DNA of 64,000 nucleotides from Sweltsa coloradensis (lineage: Eukaryota > Arthropoda > Insecta > Plecoptera > Chloroperlidae). The notes under the pieces are model-generated. The model did not search any database. It was not told the origin of the DNA and saw only the letters and a list, made by a program, of their open reading frames with translations. Both the position numbers and the translations under genes were made by a program. The stretch spans positions 124,001-188,000 of the forward strand of contig JAMZAV010001755.1 in assembly GCA_024449915.1 (NCBI GenBank). The letters are read 5' to 3'. Every line of letters begins with the position of its first letter. Position 1 is the first letter of the stretch. Below, piece after piece: positions 1-9,256 of the stretch.

Positions 1-611
1 AGATGGTAAAAAATCTTATTGTTGCTATCAATACGCTAGTTTATGGTTTAATTACCTGCACGTTGCAGCACAGTAAAATAGGACATTCGTTTGTTTGTTT
101 ATTTATTTATGTATCCAAATTTATAACAACCTGTAACGCTATGTGTTCGCATATTAAATGCATAACACGTTGTGTGAGGGTAAATGGTTCTTCGGAAGTA
201 TAGGTTAGGAGTGTATGCTGTAAACCTGTATTCCGATCTATCAGTTAAGACTAGTATTGACTCACTCAGTGAAGACGCCTTCAGCATGGACCACATGTCA
301 CACTTAAGCCTCCACACTCACTCACTCACTCGCTCGCAGCAGACCCGGGTTCGACGCTCGACACGGACACAATGAGAGAGTGAGACACTTGGTTTCTCCC
401 ACTGCCGGACAACCGAGAGTGCTCGCTTTCTACGGTGACCGAAAGTTCTTCCTCAACACACCTTACATCACTCCTGCCTTAGTGTTTAGACAATGCGGTG
501 AACTTATTAATGTTTTTGTCTTATTTCTCGCGCTACCGTGAAGACGCAGTCAAGCGAGAGGTTCACTCTTACAACGTGACTGAATAATGACGTTAAAACA
601 TAAGCCCGTTC
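1..611. other. Unassigned sequence at window edge
   Basis: I see no gene, repeat or RNA here. A patch of higher GC content at about 300-560 has several CpGs and a short (ACTC)n run at about 316-335. It could be a promoter or 5' UTR, but nothing identifies a transcript. The short ORFs here show no recognisable domain. Confidence 0.3.
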
Positions 612-826
612 ACACTCGACAGTGTTGGCTCGAGCGTTAAGCGCGCGAATCTGATAAAAGTCCCAAGTTCAAATCCCGTCGAGACCGGCAATCCTTACTG
701 GAGGTTTTTCTGGGGTTTTCCTAAGTCGTTAGTGTGAATGCAAGGGATTGAGTCCTTCTAAACAGCCCTCGGACATCACTTCACAATATATTGCATCCTG
801 CGCAGGTTTCCCACGAGAAAAAAAAC
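612..826 (+). mobile_element. tRNA-derived SINE, family 1 copy
   Basis: The copy has a tRNA-like head with an A-box-like segment (TGGCTCGAGCGTTAAGCGCG, about 626-645) and a B-box-like segment (GTTCAAATCCC, about 668). The family body follows (CGAGACCGGCAATCC, then CAAGGGATTGAGTCC, then CCCTCGGACATCAC), and the copy ends near a CAGGTTTCCCACGAG motif. The same order is seen at 28.3, 41.8, 47.6, 49.4 and 58.8 kb. Several substitutions against the other copies show it is not recent. Confidence 0.75.
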
Positions 827-829
827 AAC

Positions 830-1338
830 GTATACAGCCTATTTACAATAACTACATATCGGTAGCTTTAAAGGTTGTCAAGTATAAAACGTTTGCACGT
901 ACAAATCCTGAAAGTATTGTGGAGAACAATTTATTATTTGATCGAATTATGGAAAATTTACGTTAAAATAATAAACCCATAGAAGTTTAGATATTTTAAA
1001 TGTGTTCGTTTGCAACCAACTTCCTTCGTACATTTTAAAGTTCATATTGACTTTTATGATGTAGCATAAATAAATACCTAGAAAATTAGACTTGTCGTTA
1101 CATACCTCTAAAGTTTTTCCGACTAAAACATTTTTGTGGCAGTAATGTTTCAAGTTCTATTGTTTTTGTGAGTTGTCGATCCATCAATCCTGAACAATGC
1201 GTTAAATTTGAGCTAATTAAATCACCACTAACGTGCCAAAGCTACGAACTAACTGCTATAAACCTGGTTAGCGTTTTCATTACAATGGGAATCGTTCGAG
1301 GTACGGAGAAAGAGCGATCGATTACGTAATATTAGTAC
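830..1338. other. Mostly unassigned; weak minus-strand exon candidate inside
   Basis: No repeat is recognised. On the minus strand, 1109-1160 reads as AG-exon-GTATGT and has a phase (two leading bases) that would fit the first exon proposed at 7491-7551; its in-frame peptide starts LETLLPQKCFSRKNFR. The acceptor has almost no pyrimidine tract, so this is only a suggestion. Confidence 0.2.
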
Positions 1339-1575
1339 ATGGTTGTGAAAGGATTGCCAGGCTGGAGGGAAGTACTTAGTAAAGATTGGAAGGATGACCG
1401 TTCTCATGCACTTATACTTCGAGGGAAGTTTGGTAGGACTTAGTGTAGGAAGTGCAGTCGTAATAAGTATTGTGAATTCCGGAATTGTGTTGGGTCGTTT
1501 CGAGGACCTAGATATCAAAGAGAAGGTTTTTATTTAGTTGACACACTATGTTATGTTTTTTTGGTGAGCTCCGTG
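1339..1575 (+). pseudogene. Decayed small ORF with Cys motif, one internal stop
   Basis: From ATG 1339 one frame stays open for 78 codons apart from a single TAG at about codon 35. The first part reads MVVKGLPGWREVLSKDW; after the stop come a C-x2-C-x5-C-x5-C cluster (CRKCSRNKYCEFRNC) and a hydrophobic C-terminus ending FLVSSV. Long frame conservation with one stop in AT-rich DNA suggests a former coding segment, either a host exon or part of a repeat-encoded ORF. I cannot assign a family. The ORF on the opposite strand is probably its shadow. Confidence 0.35.
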
Positions 1576-2790
1576 TAAAATTACACAATTTTAAATGAAA
1601 TGAAACTGAATGTGGGAATGTTCGCTATAAGTCCAAATATTTACGTGGGTGTAAGAAATGCATAGAAAAACACTTAACACCACCATTACTGCAATTGAAA
1701 CCAATTTAAAGTTAATATTTTAAATTCTTTTGAGGCTCAAAGTTTGTAGTATTTTATTTCCCACGCAAACAGCACGTGACGTCAAGATTTGGGTCTAGAG
1801 CTTTGTTGACCAATGCGCAAAGCTGTTTAATGTCTTTGGATTAATGAATTAACTACCGCCTTCTAGATTACACAGTTAATTAATATCACTGTTTGGCATT
1901 ACCTTATTGGTCGATTCGTAACAATAGCTAATAGTGACGTAATGACTCTTTTTATTTATTATTATTGGTGCAACTTTCAGCTTACTTTATAAATGAAAAT
2001 CGTAGCTAAAAAAATATTAACGTATTCAGAATGAAGTCCTTGATGTAGTGGAGTCATAAAAATAAGTTAATGGGCATTCCCTATTGAATTACAATAATCC
2101 ATGCCTGATGCTGTATTCAAACCCACGTCCTCTAAAGCACGTATAAACTGACGACCATTTGAGCTAATGCCGACGTTTACAACTTACAATAAAACTGTAT
2201 TGTGGACAAGGCATGAATTATTGTCTCATTGTTACGTGTTATATAATCACAACAATTATATTGTTACGTTTAACAACCGTCGGACAAAACAATTCCTCTA
2301 CCAGCTCACTTTAGAGATGATTATCTCACTAGGAAAACAAAAAGTGCAAGCGTTCTAATTCATTCTCGATGTAGCATTGTGATGTAATACGCCGTACTTT
2401 TGGTTGAGTACTCCGTAAACAGACGAAAAATACGATGCGAGTTCCGTGTAAAGTTTCTTTAATAATTATTATGTAAGTTACTTATTCAGAGTATTTTTCT
2501 TATGCAAACGTATTCAGTTGATTCTCGCCTAAATAGTGCATTAACACGTTACGTGCTAATTTACAAATCATATTCGACTTTGTGCCGCATTCTGATCTAT
2601 ATTCACGATTACTGTTATGTGTTTGTCTTATATATCAGCTGACTGCATTTGCATCTAATCAACGCGCAACTTCCCTTTCAATATACGTCATAACTAATTA
2701 CCAAACTGTTTGGAAAGACTGATTTAGTACACTCATATTGTACAAGATTATTAAAAGGTTACGCTATGGTGTTTAAATTAGTTCTACTTG
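1576..2790. other. Unassigned AT-rich sequence
   Basis: Apart from the tRNA-like fragment at 2097-2168, I see no gene or repeat with a copy elsewhere in the window. A 63-codon ORF at 2167-2358 has no recognisable features. Confidence 0.3.
2097..2168 (-). mobile_element. tRNA-like SINE fragment, family 2
   Basis: On the minus strand the segment reads GGCATTAGCTCAAATGG (A-box-like), then GAGGACGTGGGTTTGAAT (B-box-like), then CATCAGGCATGG. The words GAGGACGTGGGTT and AGGCATG are shared with the segments at 24781 and 46898. The tRNA fold is incomplete, so it is a SINE head and not a functional tRNA gene. Confidence 0.4.
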
Positions 2791-2814
2791 CATTTATTAT
2801 AAATATTAAAAGCT

Positions 2815-2990
2815 TGGGTAACGTTATCCCCACCCCCTGGACCCCCACGGTCACCAAAAGTATTCTGTATTATCATTGTTAAAGGGCAATGCAAACAAAA
2901 ATAAACGCATGTCAATCGGACGTCGTGTTCAGTTTTTATCGTAAGACGTGGCACACGCACATACTCACGGACGGATAAATGGTATGAATG
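2815..2990 (+). repeat. Dispersed repeat C, copy 1
   Basis: The copy shares ordered words with copies at 27.9, 30.0, 42.9 (reverse) and 48.7 kb: a C-rich stretch with GGTCACCAAAA, then TATTATCATTGTTAAAGGGC, then GGACGTCGTGTTC, then TTTTTATCGTRAGACGTG and a tail of CACGCACA...ACGGACGG. No ORF is carried. It is an interspersed repeat of unknown class. Confidence 0.6.
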
Positions 2991-3099
2991 GAGTGGTTTC
3001 TTCCGCGAAATATGATTATTCCCTGATTTGATGTTCCTGATTTTTGGCAAACCTCAAATTCTTTTGAGTTGGGATCGTCTTATACATCAGTATTTTTCG

Positions 3100-3175
3100 T
3101 TTCTTTTTCCTTCTTTGATGTTTTCTTCGCTTTTCTTTCTTTTCTTTTCTTTTCTTTTCCTTTTTTATATTTCTT
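3100..3175 (+). repeat. Pyrimidine-rich (TTTTC)n low-complexity tract
   Basis: This is an imperfect run of TTTC/TTTTC units. It produces a lysine-rich ORF on the minus strand that I regard as an artefact. Confidence 0.8.
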
Positions 3176-3214
3176 AATATCCAATTTAAGTTTGTTACCA
3201 AAATTAATGTCTTC

Positions 3215-3765
3215 CTACACATTGTTATAATATTACTTTTTAAAACTTTAGCACTACTTAACTATCGTTCATTAAGTATGTATTTAAGTAATTTGTTTTA
3301 TTTAGTTGTCCTCCTTTGCAGTGGCGTATCCAGGAATTCACATAAAGGGGGGGGGGGGGTTCAACCAATTTTTTCATAGATGTGCCGAAGGCTAAGTGGG
3401 GTTCTTCTTCAAGGTCGTTTTGGTGAAAATCTGTGCGTTTTAAAGCATCACAATGACCAACTTTTTATCTACTAAAATCCAGATTTTAATCCAAAAGTTT
3501 TCTATTTTAAGGTCATTTTGGTGAAAATCTGTGCGTTTTAAAGCATCAAAATAACCAACTTTGTATCTACTAAAATCCTCCTTTAGTTAGATGGTAATTT
3601 GTAGTTATTTTATTTTCTCCTGTACACTTTTTTTTCAAAAGGGGGGGGGTTTCTCCCCCTTCTCCCCCCCTTGGATACGCCACTGTTCCTTTGCAAATCA
3701 GCTTTATACCTAAATATGATATACGTTTATTTTTTTAAAATTTGTAATAAGGGCGTGTCAACCGT
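3215..3765 (+). mobile_element. LINE 3'-UTR fragment split by a MITE
   Basis: The sequence TTTATTTAGTTGTCCTCC up to 3318 and CAAATCAG from 3694 are the two halves of a LINE tail. The uninterrupted version is on the minus strand at 13685-13900 and a relative is at 21380-21535 (+). The family ends near a word like GATAGACGTT followed by A/T-rich simple repeat. No reverse transcriptase remains. The 367-bp MITE at 3319-3685 separates the halves. Confidence 0.6.
3319..3685 (+). mobile_element. hAT-type MITE with 8-bp target duplication
   Basis: Terminal inverted repeats are CAGTGGCGTATCC at the left and GGATACGCCACTG at the right. Flanking 8-mers are CTCCTTTG (3311-3318) and TTCCTTTG (3686-3693), which match at 7 of 8 positions; an 8-bp duplication and CAGTGG ends are typical of the hAT superfamily. 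An empty relative of the target is on the minus strand near 13785 (CCTCCTTTGTAAATCAG). The interior has two ~100-bp tandem units (about 3411 and 3511, each with GGTGAAAATCTGTGCG) and G/C homopolymer runs near both ends. There is no transposase, so it is non-autonomous. Confidence 0.8.
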
Positions 3766-3784
3766 TAGGTCATTATGCGATACG

Positions 3785-3985
3785 AATAAAATAAATAAAT
3801 AAAATCAAGTGACGCCTACATATGAACATAATGTCTCTAATGGATGCTTGCAATGCTGTATTTCCCTCTTCAGATAGCCAGCCATGTGGGTGAGGGTTGA
3901 GTGGGAGTATGAAACCTAATTGCCGGCGACAAGAGTCGAGCCCCGGTGTCTCGCGCGCCGCCACAAACCACGCCATCTGCGGCCG
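3785..3985 (-). mobile_element. tRNA-like SINE, separate family
   Basis: The minus strand has a GC-rich head (GCAGATGGCGTGGTTTGTGG) followed by CACCGGGGCTCGACTC, which resembles a B box. A body and an A/T-rich tail of TTTATT units follow at the low-coordinate end. I see no second copy in the window, so the SINE call rests on layout alone. Confidence 0.4.
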
Positions 3986-3989
3986 GAAT

Positions 3990-4654
3990 ACTAAACTATA
4001 TGCTAATGAAGGAGAGGGCTTCTCTTACTCGTGTTTCCACTAGAGAGTAATGCTTGACTTGATTACATAGTTACATCGAGTGAACTACTTGGCTAGGCCT
4101 GTGGTTCTTGAAGGGCAGGGCAAGGTAGATTAACATCTAGTAAACGATTATCTCGTCCCTTTGATTAGCGTGGTGCCGCACAGGAGCGTAAGTAATTCCT
4201 GGGGGGGGGGGGGGGGCGCTAGGTGATCTGAGGCGGAGCTCCAGTCACTGGAGGCCCTAAATTGACACATTATTTGCGCGTCAAGTACCGAAGCAAATCT
4301 TTATCGTGATTTTATGTGCTTGACATTTTTATGTAATACTACAGCCATATGACGCAAAAGCGATCGTCTTATAAATTGACAAATAAATTTCGATGTTACT
4401 TTACTCCGGCGGTACAGTGTGCAGCAACACATCTATAAAAGGATTTCGTGATTAGATGTGTGTTTTTTTAATGGTGACTGAGGTGTATACCAATTTTGAG
4501 TTGAACTGTAATTATTTCGCGTTTTGATTACAAAACAGCAACTCGAACGATTACATTAATTGTTTATGAAGGTTTACACTTAAAAGAAATTTTGTTACTG
4601 AAATTTCAATTTGATAACCCAACACAATTACAATTGTATTTGTGTGTATTTTGA
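3990..4654. other. Unassigned sequence with G16 homopolymer
   Basis: No gene is seen. A pure G run lies at 4201-4216. The rest is AT-rich and unique within the window. Confidence 0.3.
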
Positions 4655-5545
4655 AGTATGTTGTGCACAATGTCAAAGGCAGTTTTGAAATAATATCTTC
4701 AATGAATAACTGACAAACTAAAACAAACATTCTGCATTTGGATTCTAAAAATAACCACTTACAAAGAAACTATTTGCGATCTAAAAGCTGCAAAAGAACA
4801 TCACAATTTTTACTGAAGTATAAAGGGAAAGGGAAGTAACCCATTTTTGGAAAAGTCAAGTAACCTTTTAATGAAATAACATTGATGAATGCTCGTATAA
4901 CCCCCCCGGCCCCCTTCAACCCGCCGCAGTACTAACGCCACTGTAGGCGCCTATATAGATAATACCGTCACGAAAGGATGTGATGTCACAAAATACGCGC
5001 TATTTAAAAATATATGGCTGTGTATAAAGAAATACATATTAATCGTAGATAATCGTCATTTATCTAAACCTTCTTCCTGCTGCCTGGAAGCATCTATGTT
5101 TTGAAACTTTGCATATTTGTCACAGAAATATAAATTATTCACCACACACACATACACAAATACAAAAATATGTTTTTATATTTTTAAACCAAATCCATCC
5201 CTTCCCTCAGGAACTATCTCGACGCTCACATTTAAAGAGCTGAAACAATAATTTTTCGTGTGGTGTGCAAGAGTCACTTTAACCGGCCACCTTAGCAAAA
5301 CGAACATCCTTTATACCTGTATGTTTTGTCATTTCAAAAAGTAGTTGAAATTTCCGAAAACGGGTAACTTCCTCGTTCATACATGAGTGTAAATTTGAAA
5401 AAGTTATGTAGTTTTTAAATCATAAATAGTTTTTGTGAAATTAAGATGTTTTAGATTCCAAATGCAGATTTTTTTTAGTTATTTAGCTATTTATTGAAGT
5501 AATTTTAAAACTCCCTGTGTCATTGAGCATAACATACATACAAAA
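4655..5545. mobile_element. Degenerate foldback element, ~240-bp arms
   Basis: The left arm (about 4655-4890) and right arm (about 5290-5545) are inverted copies. GCAGTTTTGAAATAATATCTTC matches the complement of GAAGTAATTTTAAAACTCC, and ATTCTGCATTTGGATTC matches the complement of GATTCCAAATGCAGA. The pair GAAGTAACCCATTTTTGG and the complement of CCGAAAACGGGTAACTTCC also match. The spacer is about 400 bp and non-coding. Divergence between arms suggests an old long-TIR MITE. Confidence 0.55.
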
Positions 5546-5551
5546 TATTGA

Positions 5552-6012
5552 CTAGGAAGCTTCGCAAACACTTTTTCAGGCGCGTTGTTGGATGAGCGTA
5601 TGTTTTTTAAACGAAAAAAGCGTAAAATTGCGATTTTCATGAGAAATAATTTTTCGATTGCGCTCAAATTTCACACAAATATATAAATTCATAAAATTAA
5701 GGTTATGTGAAAATATCATTACAATCGGATAAAGCATGTAGGTTTTATAAGTCGAAAAATGTTTTTAAAATCGAAAAAATCGAAAAATTGCGATTTTAAT
5801 GAGAAATAATTTGTCGATTGCGCTCTAAAACGAGTTCTAAGTTCAGTGATTTCGAAGACCTCCAGAAAATTTCATCGCAATTGGAGTATCGGTTTAGCCG
5901 GAATCGTGTTAACAAACAGACAAAAATACAAAAAAAAGGAAAAAAAACATTCCGGATTTTTTCTCCAGTGTAGTGAAATGGAATCTTCGCTTCGCTTTCT
6001 ACGCTCATCCAA
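5552..6012 (-). mobile_element. Helitron-like copy A6
   Basis: The 5' end is at 6012 (TTGGATGAGCG on the minus strand) and the 3' end at 5552 (CTAG followed by T outside). The family-A body is present: GGAATCTTCGCTTCGC complement, TTCTCCAGTGTAGTGAAATG, the GTTTAGCCGGAATCGTG word, and a run of ATGCTTTATCCGATTG units. The copy is internally shortened (461 bp against ~770). It is non-autonomous, with no Rep/helicase ORF. Confidence 0.75.
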
Positions 6013-6602
6013 TGATGACAGTTAAATCGGGTTACCAACTTTAAAAGATTAACCCTTCATAAACATTAAGTAATACCTATAGTTATTGGTTTTGACTCAA
6101 AACATAACAAAATGAATATAGAATAGTGAAAAAAGTTGCATTGACTCAAGGGCCTCCGCCCCAGACCCCAACTTCCTCGGACTGGAAAATTTAAATTTAT
6201 TTCTTTATTTCGATGATTCGATTTTTTCATTAACTCCCTCACAAATAGGAAAATCAAAAGTACTTATTAAACAAAATATTCTTCATAGCAGTTATTGCAC
6301 AGACGTACTATTTATTTCCTCTGTACAAATTGACTGATAGTGATAGCCCGATAGAGAGTTGTGTATTGAAGCAGATACAAACTCATCTACCGTGGAGCAC
6401 ACCTTCGTTGCAATTTCAGACACATATCCAGTAATAAATAAATAAATTCGTATTAAGTGTCTACCCACTCAGTCATATAACTGATTTTCAGTGGGGGACA
6501 GTAAACCAAAAGCGACTAAGTCATACCCTGTAGAAAAACCCTGTAAAAGCACTTGCCTGGCCAAAAATTGCAAAATTATTGTAATTCTTATTTGATATGG
6601 AT
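6013..6602. other. Unassigned, with a minus-strand LINE tail
   Basis: At about 6425-6520 the sequence AATAAATAAATTCG...GTCTACCCACTCAGTCATATAACTGATTTT resembles the minus-strand LINE tail at 13740-13800. The rest shows nothing I can assign. Confidence 0.35.
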
Positions 6603-7343
6603 AAGCCCCAAAAAATGTAGCTCGGGTGTTTTTTTTTTTTTTTTATTTTATTTTATTTTATTTTTTTTTTGTCTGTTTGTTCGCTATCTACCGGGCAAAC
6701 GGCATATGCGATCTTGATGAAAATTGGAGAGGACCTTCAAAACCTCTGAACTTAGACCTGCCACGTTTTTGGGTACATACGAAGAAATATTTCTCATGAA
6801 TATCGTACTTTTACGACTTTTTTTCGATTTTTAATGCGATATTTTCGGGACATTTGGGCCGATTTTGACCAAACAGGTGGGGCTAAAACGTTCATATTTC
6901 ACATGGACATTAAGGTAATAGTGATGTATTACTTTCTGAAAGAAAAAGTTGAAAAAGTTAGCCAGAATCTATAGAAAGAAAGCTTTTAATATAATTTTTT
7001 TGATTTTTAAGAGATATTTTCGTGCCATTTGGGCCAATTCTGACCAAACGGGTGGGCCTATAACGTTCATATTATACATGGACATTAAGGTTATGGTGAT
7101 GTAGTACCTTTTGAAAGAAAAGTTGAAAAAGTTATCCAGAATCCATAGAAATAAAGCTTTTAATATAAGTTTTTTACGGTAAATAATACCAATTGACAGG
7201 TAACAAAAGCAATTTGACAACAATCACTTACAATGCGTAGGTAACAAAACAAAGCACTTGCAAAAGTAAAGATACCCCACGCAAACTAGAAACTTTAAAA
7301 AAAGCTCATCCATCAACGCGGCGGTACTTTAGTGTTTTCCTAG
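6603..7343 (+). mobile_element. Helitron-like copy B1 with internal duplication
   Basis: The copy has the family-B body (ACCGGGCAAACGGCATATGC, then GGTGGGGCTAAAACGTTCAT, then CCCACGCAAACTA). The 3' end is GCTCATCCATCAACGCGGCGG followed by TTTTCCTAG at 7343 and then T outside. The canonical 5' end is missing. A ~170-bp unit is repeated in tandem (about 6828-6998 and 6999-7166), each with a GACATTAAGGT word; copy B3 has the same duplication, so they form a subfamily. Confidence 0.75.
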
Positions 7344-7490
7344 TAAACATTAATTTCGAGTTCATTTAGCATAGAACATAAATTTTGACTTTATAGATTT
7401 AAAACCTAAATTTCGACTTTGTTTAGAATTTTTAGCTACTTGAGAAAAACTAACAATCTACGTATATACCTAATTGATCTTCTCGTTTAC

Positions 7491-7551
7491 CTTCTTCATT
7501 CCTCTCCGAGTACTTGCGCTCCTTGTAGGCCCTGAGCTCCACGGTCTCCAT
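7491..7551 (-). CDS. Candidate first coding exon (partial gene)
   Basis: On the minus strand an ATG at 7551 opens a 20-codon segment, METVELRAYKERKYSERNEE, that ends at a splice-donor-like GAAG|GTAAAC (donor bases 7490-7485). Composition is much less AT-biased than the surroundings. The 5' side (7552-7690) is CpG-rich, as expected for a promoter and 5' UTR. The exon would end in phase 1. A phase-compatible but weak second exon lies at 1109-1160. The peptide is charged and probably cytoplasmic; I recognise no family. Confidence 0.45.
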
Positions 7552-7690
7552 GTCTGGTACGTACTCTGCTCGCGGCCACCTGCCGACGCTCTAACTAAGC
7601 CTGGAACCGACGCGGTTTGACCGCTTCCGTCACGACTTCCTATCCCGCGTGGGCAAAACGTCGCCGCGCCGACCGCAGTCCAGAAGATGA
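7552..7690 (-). promoter_or_regulatory. CpG-rich putative promoter / 5' UTR
   Basis: This is a GC- and CpG-rich island in AT-rich DNA, directly upstream of the candidate ATG at 7551 on the minus strand, with CGCGGCCACC, GGCAAAACGTCGCCGCGCCG and similar words. There is no TATA box. Transcription from this island is inferred from composition and position only. Confidence 0.4.
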
Positions 7691-8389
7691 GAGCAGCTAC
7701 TAACTATACTCAGCGAGCGATCACATGTTTACCAATACCCGAGGAAACGTGATTCACGCAATACAGAGGTATCACCAATACGATCGCACGATAAAAACTG
7801 GCCTATTTCCGAGAAGTTTTTCTTTTAGAGGCTTATCTATTCAAGCATTCAAGACGTTTACTGAGCGTCAATTATGCGTGTTAAATGTATGTAGCTCAGG
7901 GTCGGAATACACTGATCCGCCTCTTCCACAAACTATACTATTAAATCAGAATGTTCGAGCGGCAATTCTTTGGTTTTAAGAACGTTGAAGGAAAGTCCTT
8001 GCAAATGTTTGGAAAATATGGCATTGTTCGCGCTATCGGTCTTTATTGTGGTTGATTAGATTAGTTAATCGAATCTGTGACGTCGTTATGAAATTATTAC
8101 CATTTAGTGACGTGTGAATTGAGAAATAAAACTTAAGAGGTACACTAAAGAGAGTTTTGACTGATTATCAGGCGTGATTTGGAGGGTGTGAGAAGTAGAT
8201 TACACTGGACTGGAGTATAAAAGTTCTACAGATGTCGTTTGAGACATCCTTCAATTTACCCACGAATTTGTAATAAAATCAGTAATGGTGCTCAACCCAA
8301 CTTATCAGGAAATATATAAGTATTTGGTAAAATATTTGGGTGTAGAAAATATAAAAGTAATAGTAAAATTAGTAAAAAAAAAATGTATG
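7691..8389. other. Unassigned sequence
   Basis: An 84-codon ORF (7725-7979, +) begins at the edge of the CpG island but shows no domain, signal peptide or splice context that I can trust. No repeats are recognised. Confidence 0.3.
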
Positions 8390-8790
8390 AAATTATTTTG
8401 ACGTTTCGTGAAGATTAAACCCCACTTTTTCAGAATGATTTAAAACGTCATGACACAAGTAAAATGTCATAATTAGACGATGAAAGCTTTCACAATATCA
8501 TCATCATTTTTGATTTGTATACTTGTTAGATTTATTTCTGTAGGCCTATGTAACATTAATTATTTATTTGTACAATTTTGCTATGTTGTATGAGTCATGT
8601 ATGTTCTATGTTCTATGACAATAAATAAATTTGTATAAAAAAAAAATATATATATATATATATATATTTGTAGGTGTAGGTTTTCACGGATATATAAAGT
8701 CTTTATCTTTATCGTCTAAAGATGACATCTCATCTCATTTCATTCTGAAAAAGTAGGGTGCAATCTCCACGAAACGTGACAATGATATTT
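8390..8790. repeat. Inverted repeat with ribozyme-like arms around a poly-A tail
   Basis: The left arm (about 8395-8442) and right arm (about 8738-8788) are inverted copies of CATTCTGAAAAAGT, then a stem-like C/G block, then CACGAAACGT. The word order CTGA-stem-GAAACGT resembles the hammerhead-like ends described in Penelope-like elements. Here the core bases CTGAAAA do not match the CUGANGA consensus, so it would be inactive. Between the arms are a LINE/mRNA-like tail (CTATGACAATAAATAAAT at about 8614-8631), poly-A and an (AT)n run. Confidence 0.4.
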
Positions 8791-8859
8791 TTTGTTAAGT
8801 CCGTGTACTTGTTATACTGATATAGTACACTGATAAACGCGATTAATATAATAATTATG

Positions 8860-9078
8860 TCATATATTATTATATCTATGCCCATATATTACATCCAGAA
8901 TCATTCTCGTGACGCAGCTAGATGTGTATCGCATTATGAGGAAGTGCATGCAATGCAAGGGTGCCTCTATCTCCCAGGTGCAACAAGGCCACCCTGTATG
9001 TGAGGCAGGATGCACATTTAACTCAACAAACAGCGACCCTGGACGTCTCTGATGCAGGGCGTGCGTTTCATCCGACAA
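8860..9078 (-). other. 72-codon ORF of raised GC
   Basis: The minus-strand ORF starts MSDETHALHQRRPGSLFVEL and ends near an AT-rich tract. Codon composition is more balanced than its surroundings. There is no recognisable domain and no clear splice sites. It could be a lost exon or chance. Confidence 0.2.
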
Positions 9079-9256
9079 AGTGTTAAATTAGCTCATGTGT
9101 GATTACATCTTATATCGAGGCCGGTGACGCAACACGAACGAAGCTGATATGGACCATACTGATTCCTTTGTGCGTTGTGTTGATTGCTCTAAATACAGAC
9201 TGACAGAGATTGAATATCCTGACGTTTGAAATCATTGAAAAAGAATAAATAAATAT

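Noticed and set aside
3016..3222. Lysine-rich ORF
   Set aside because: It is produced by the (TTTTC)n tract.
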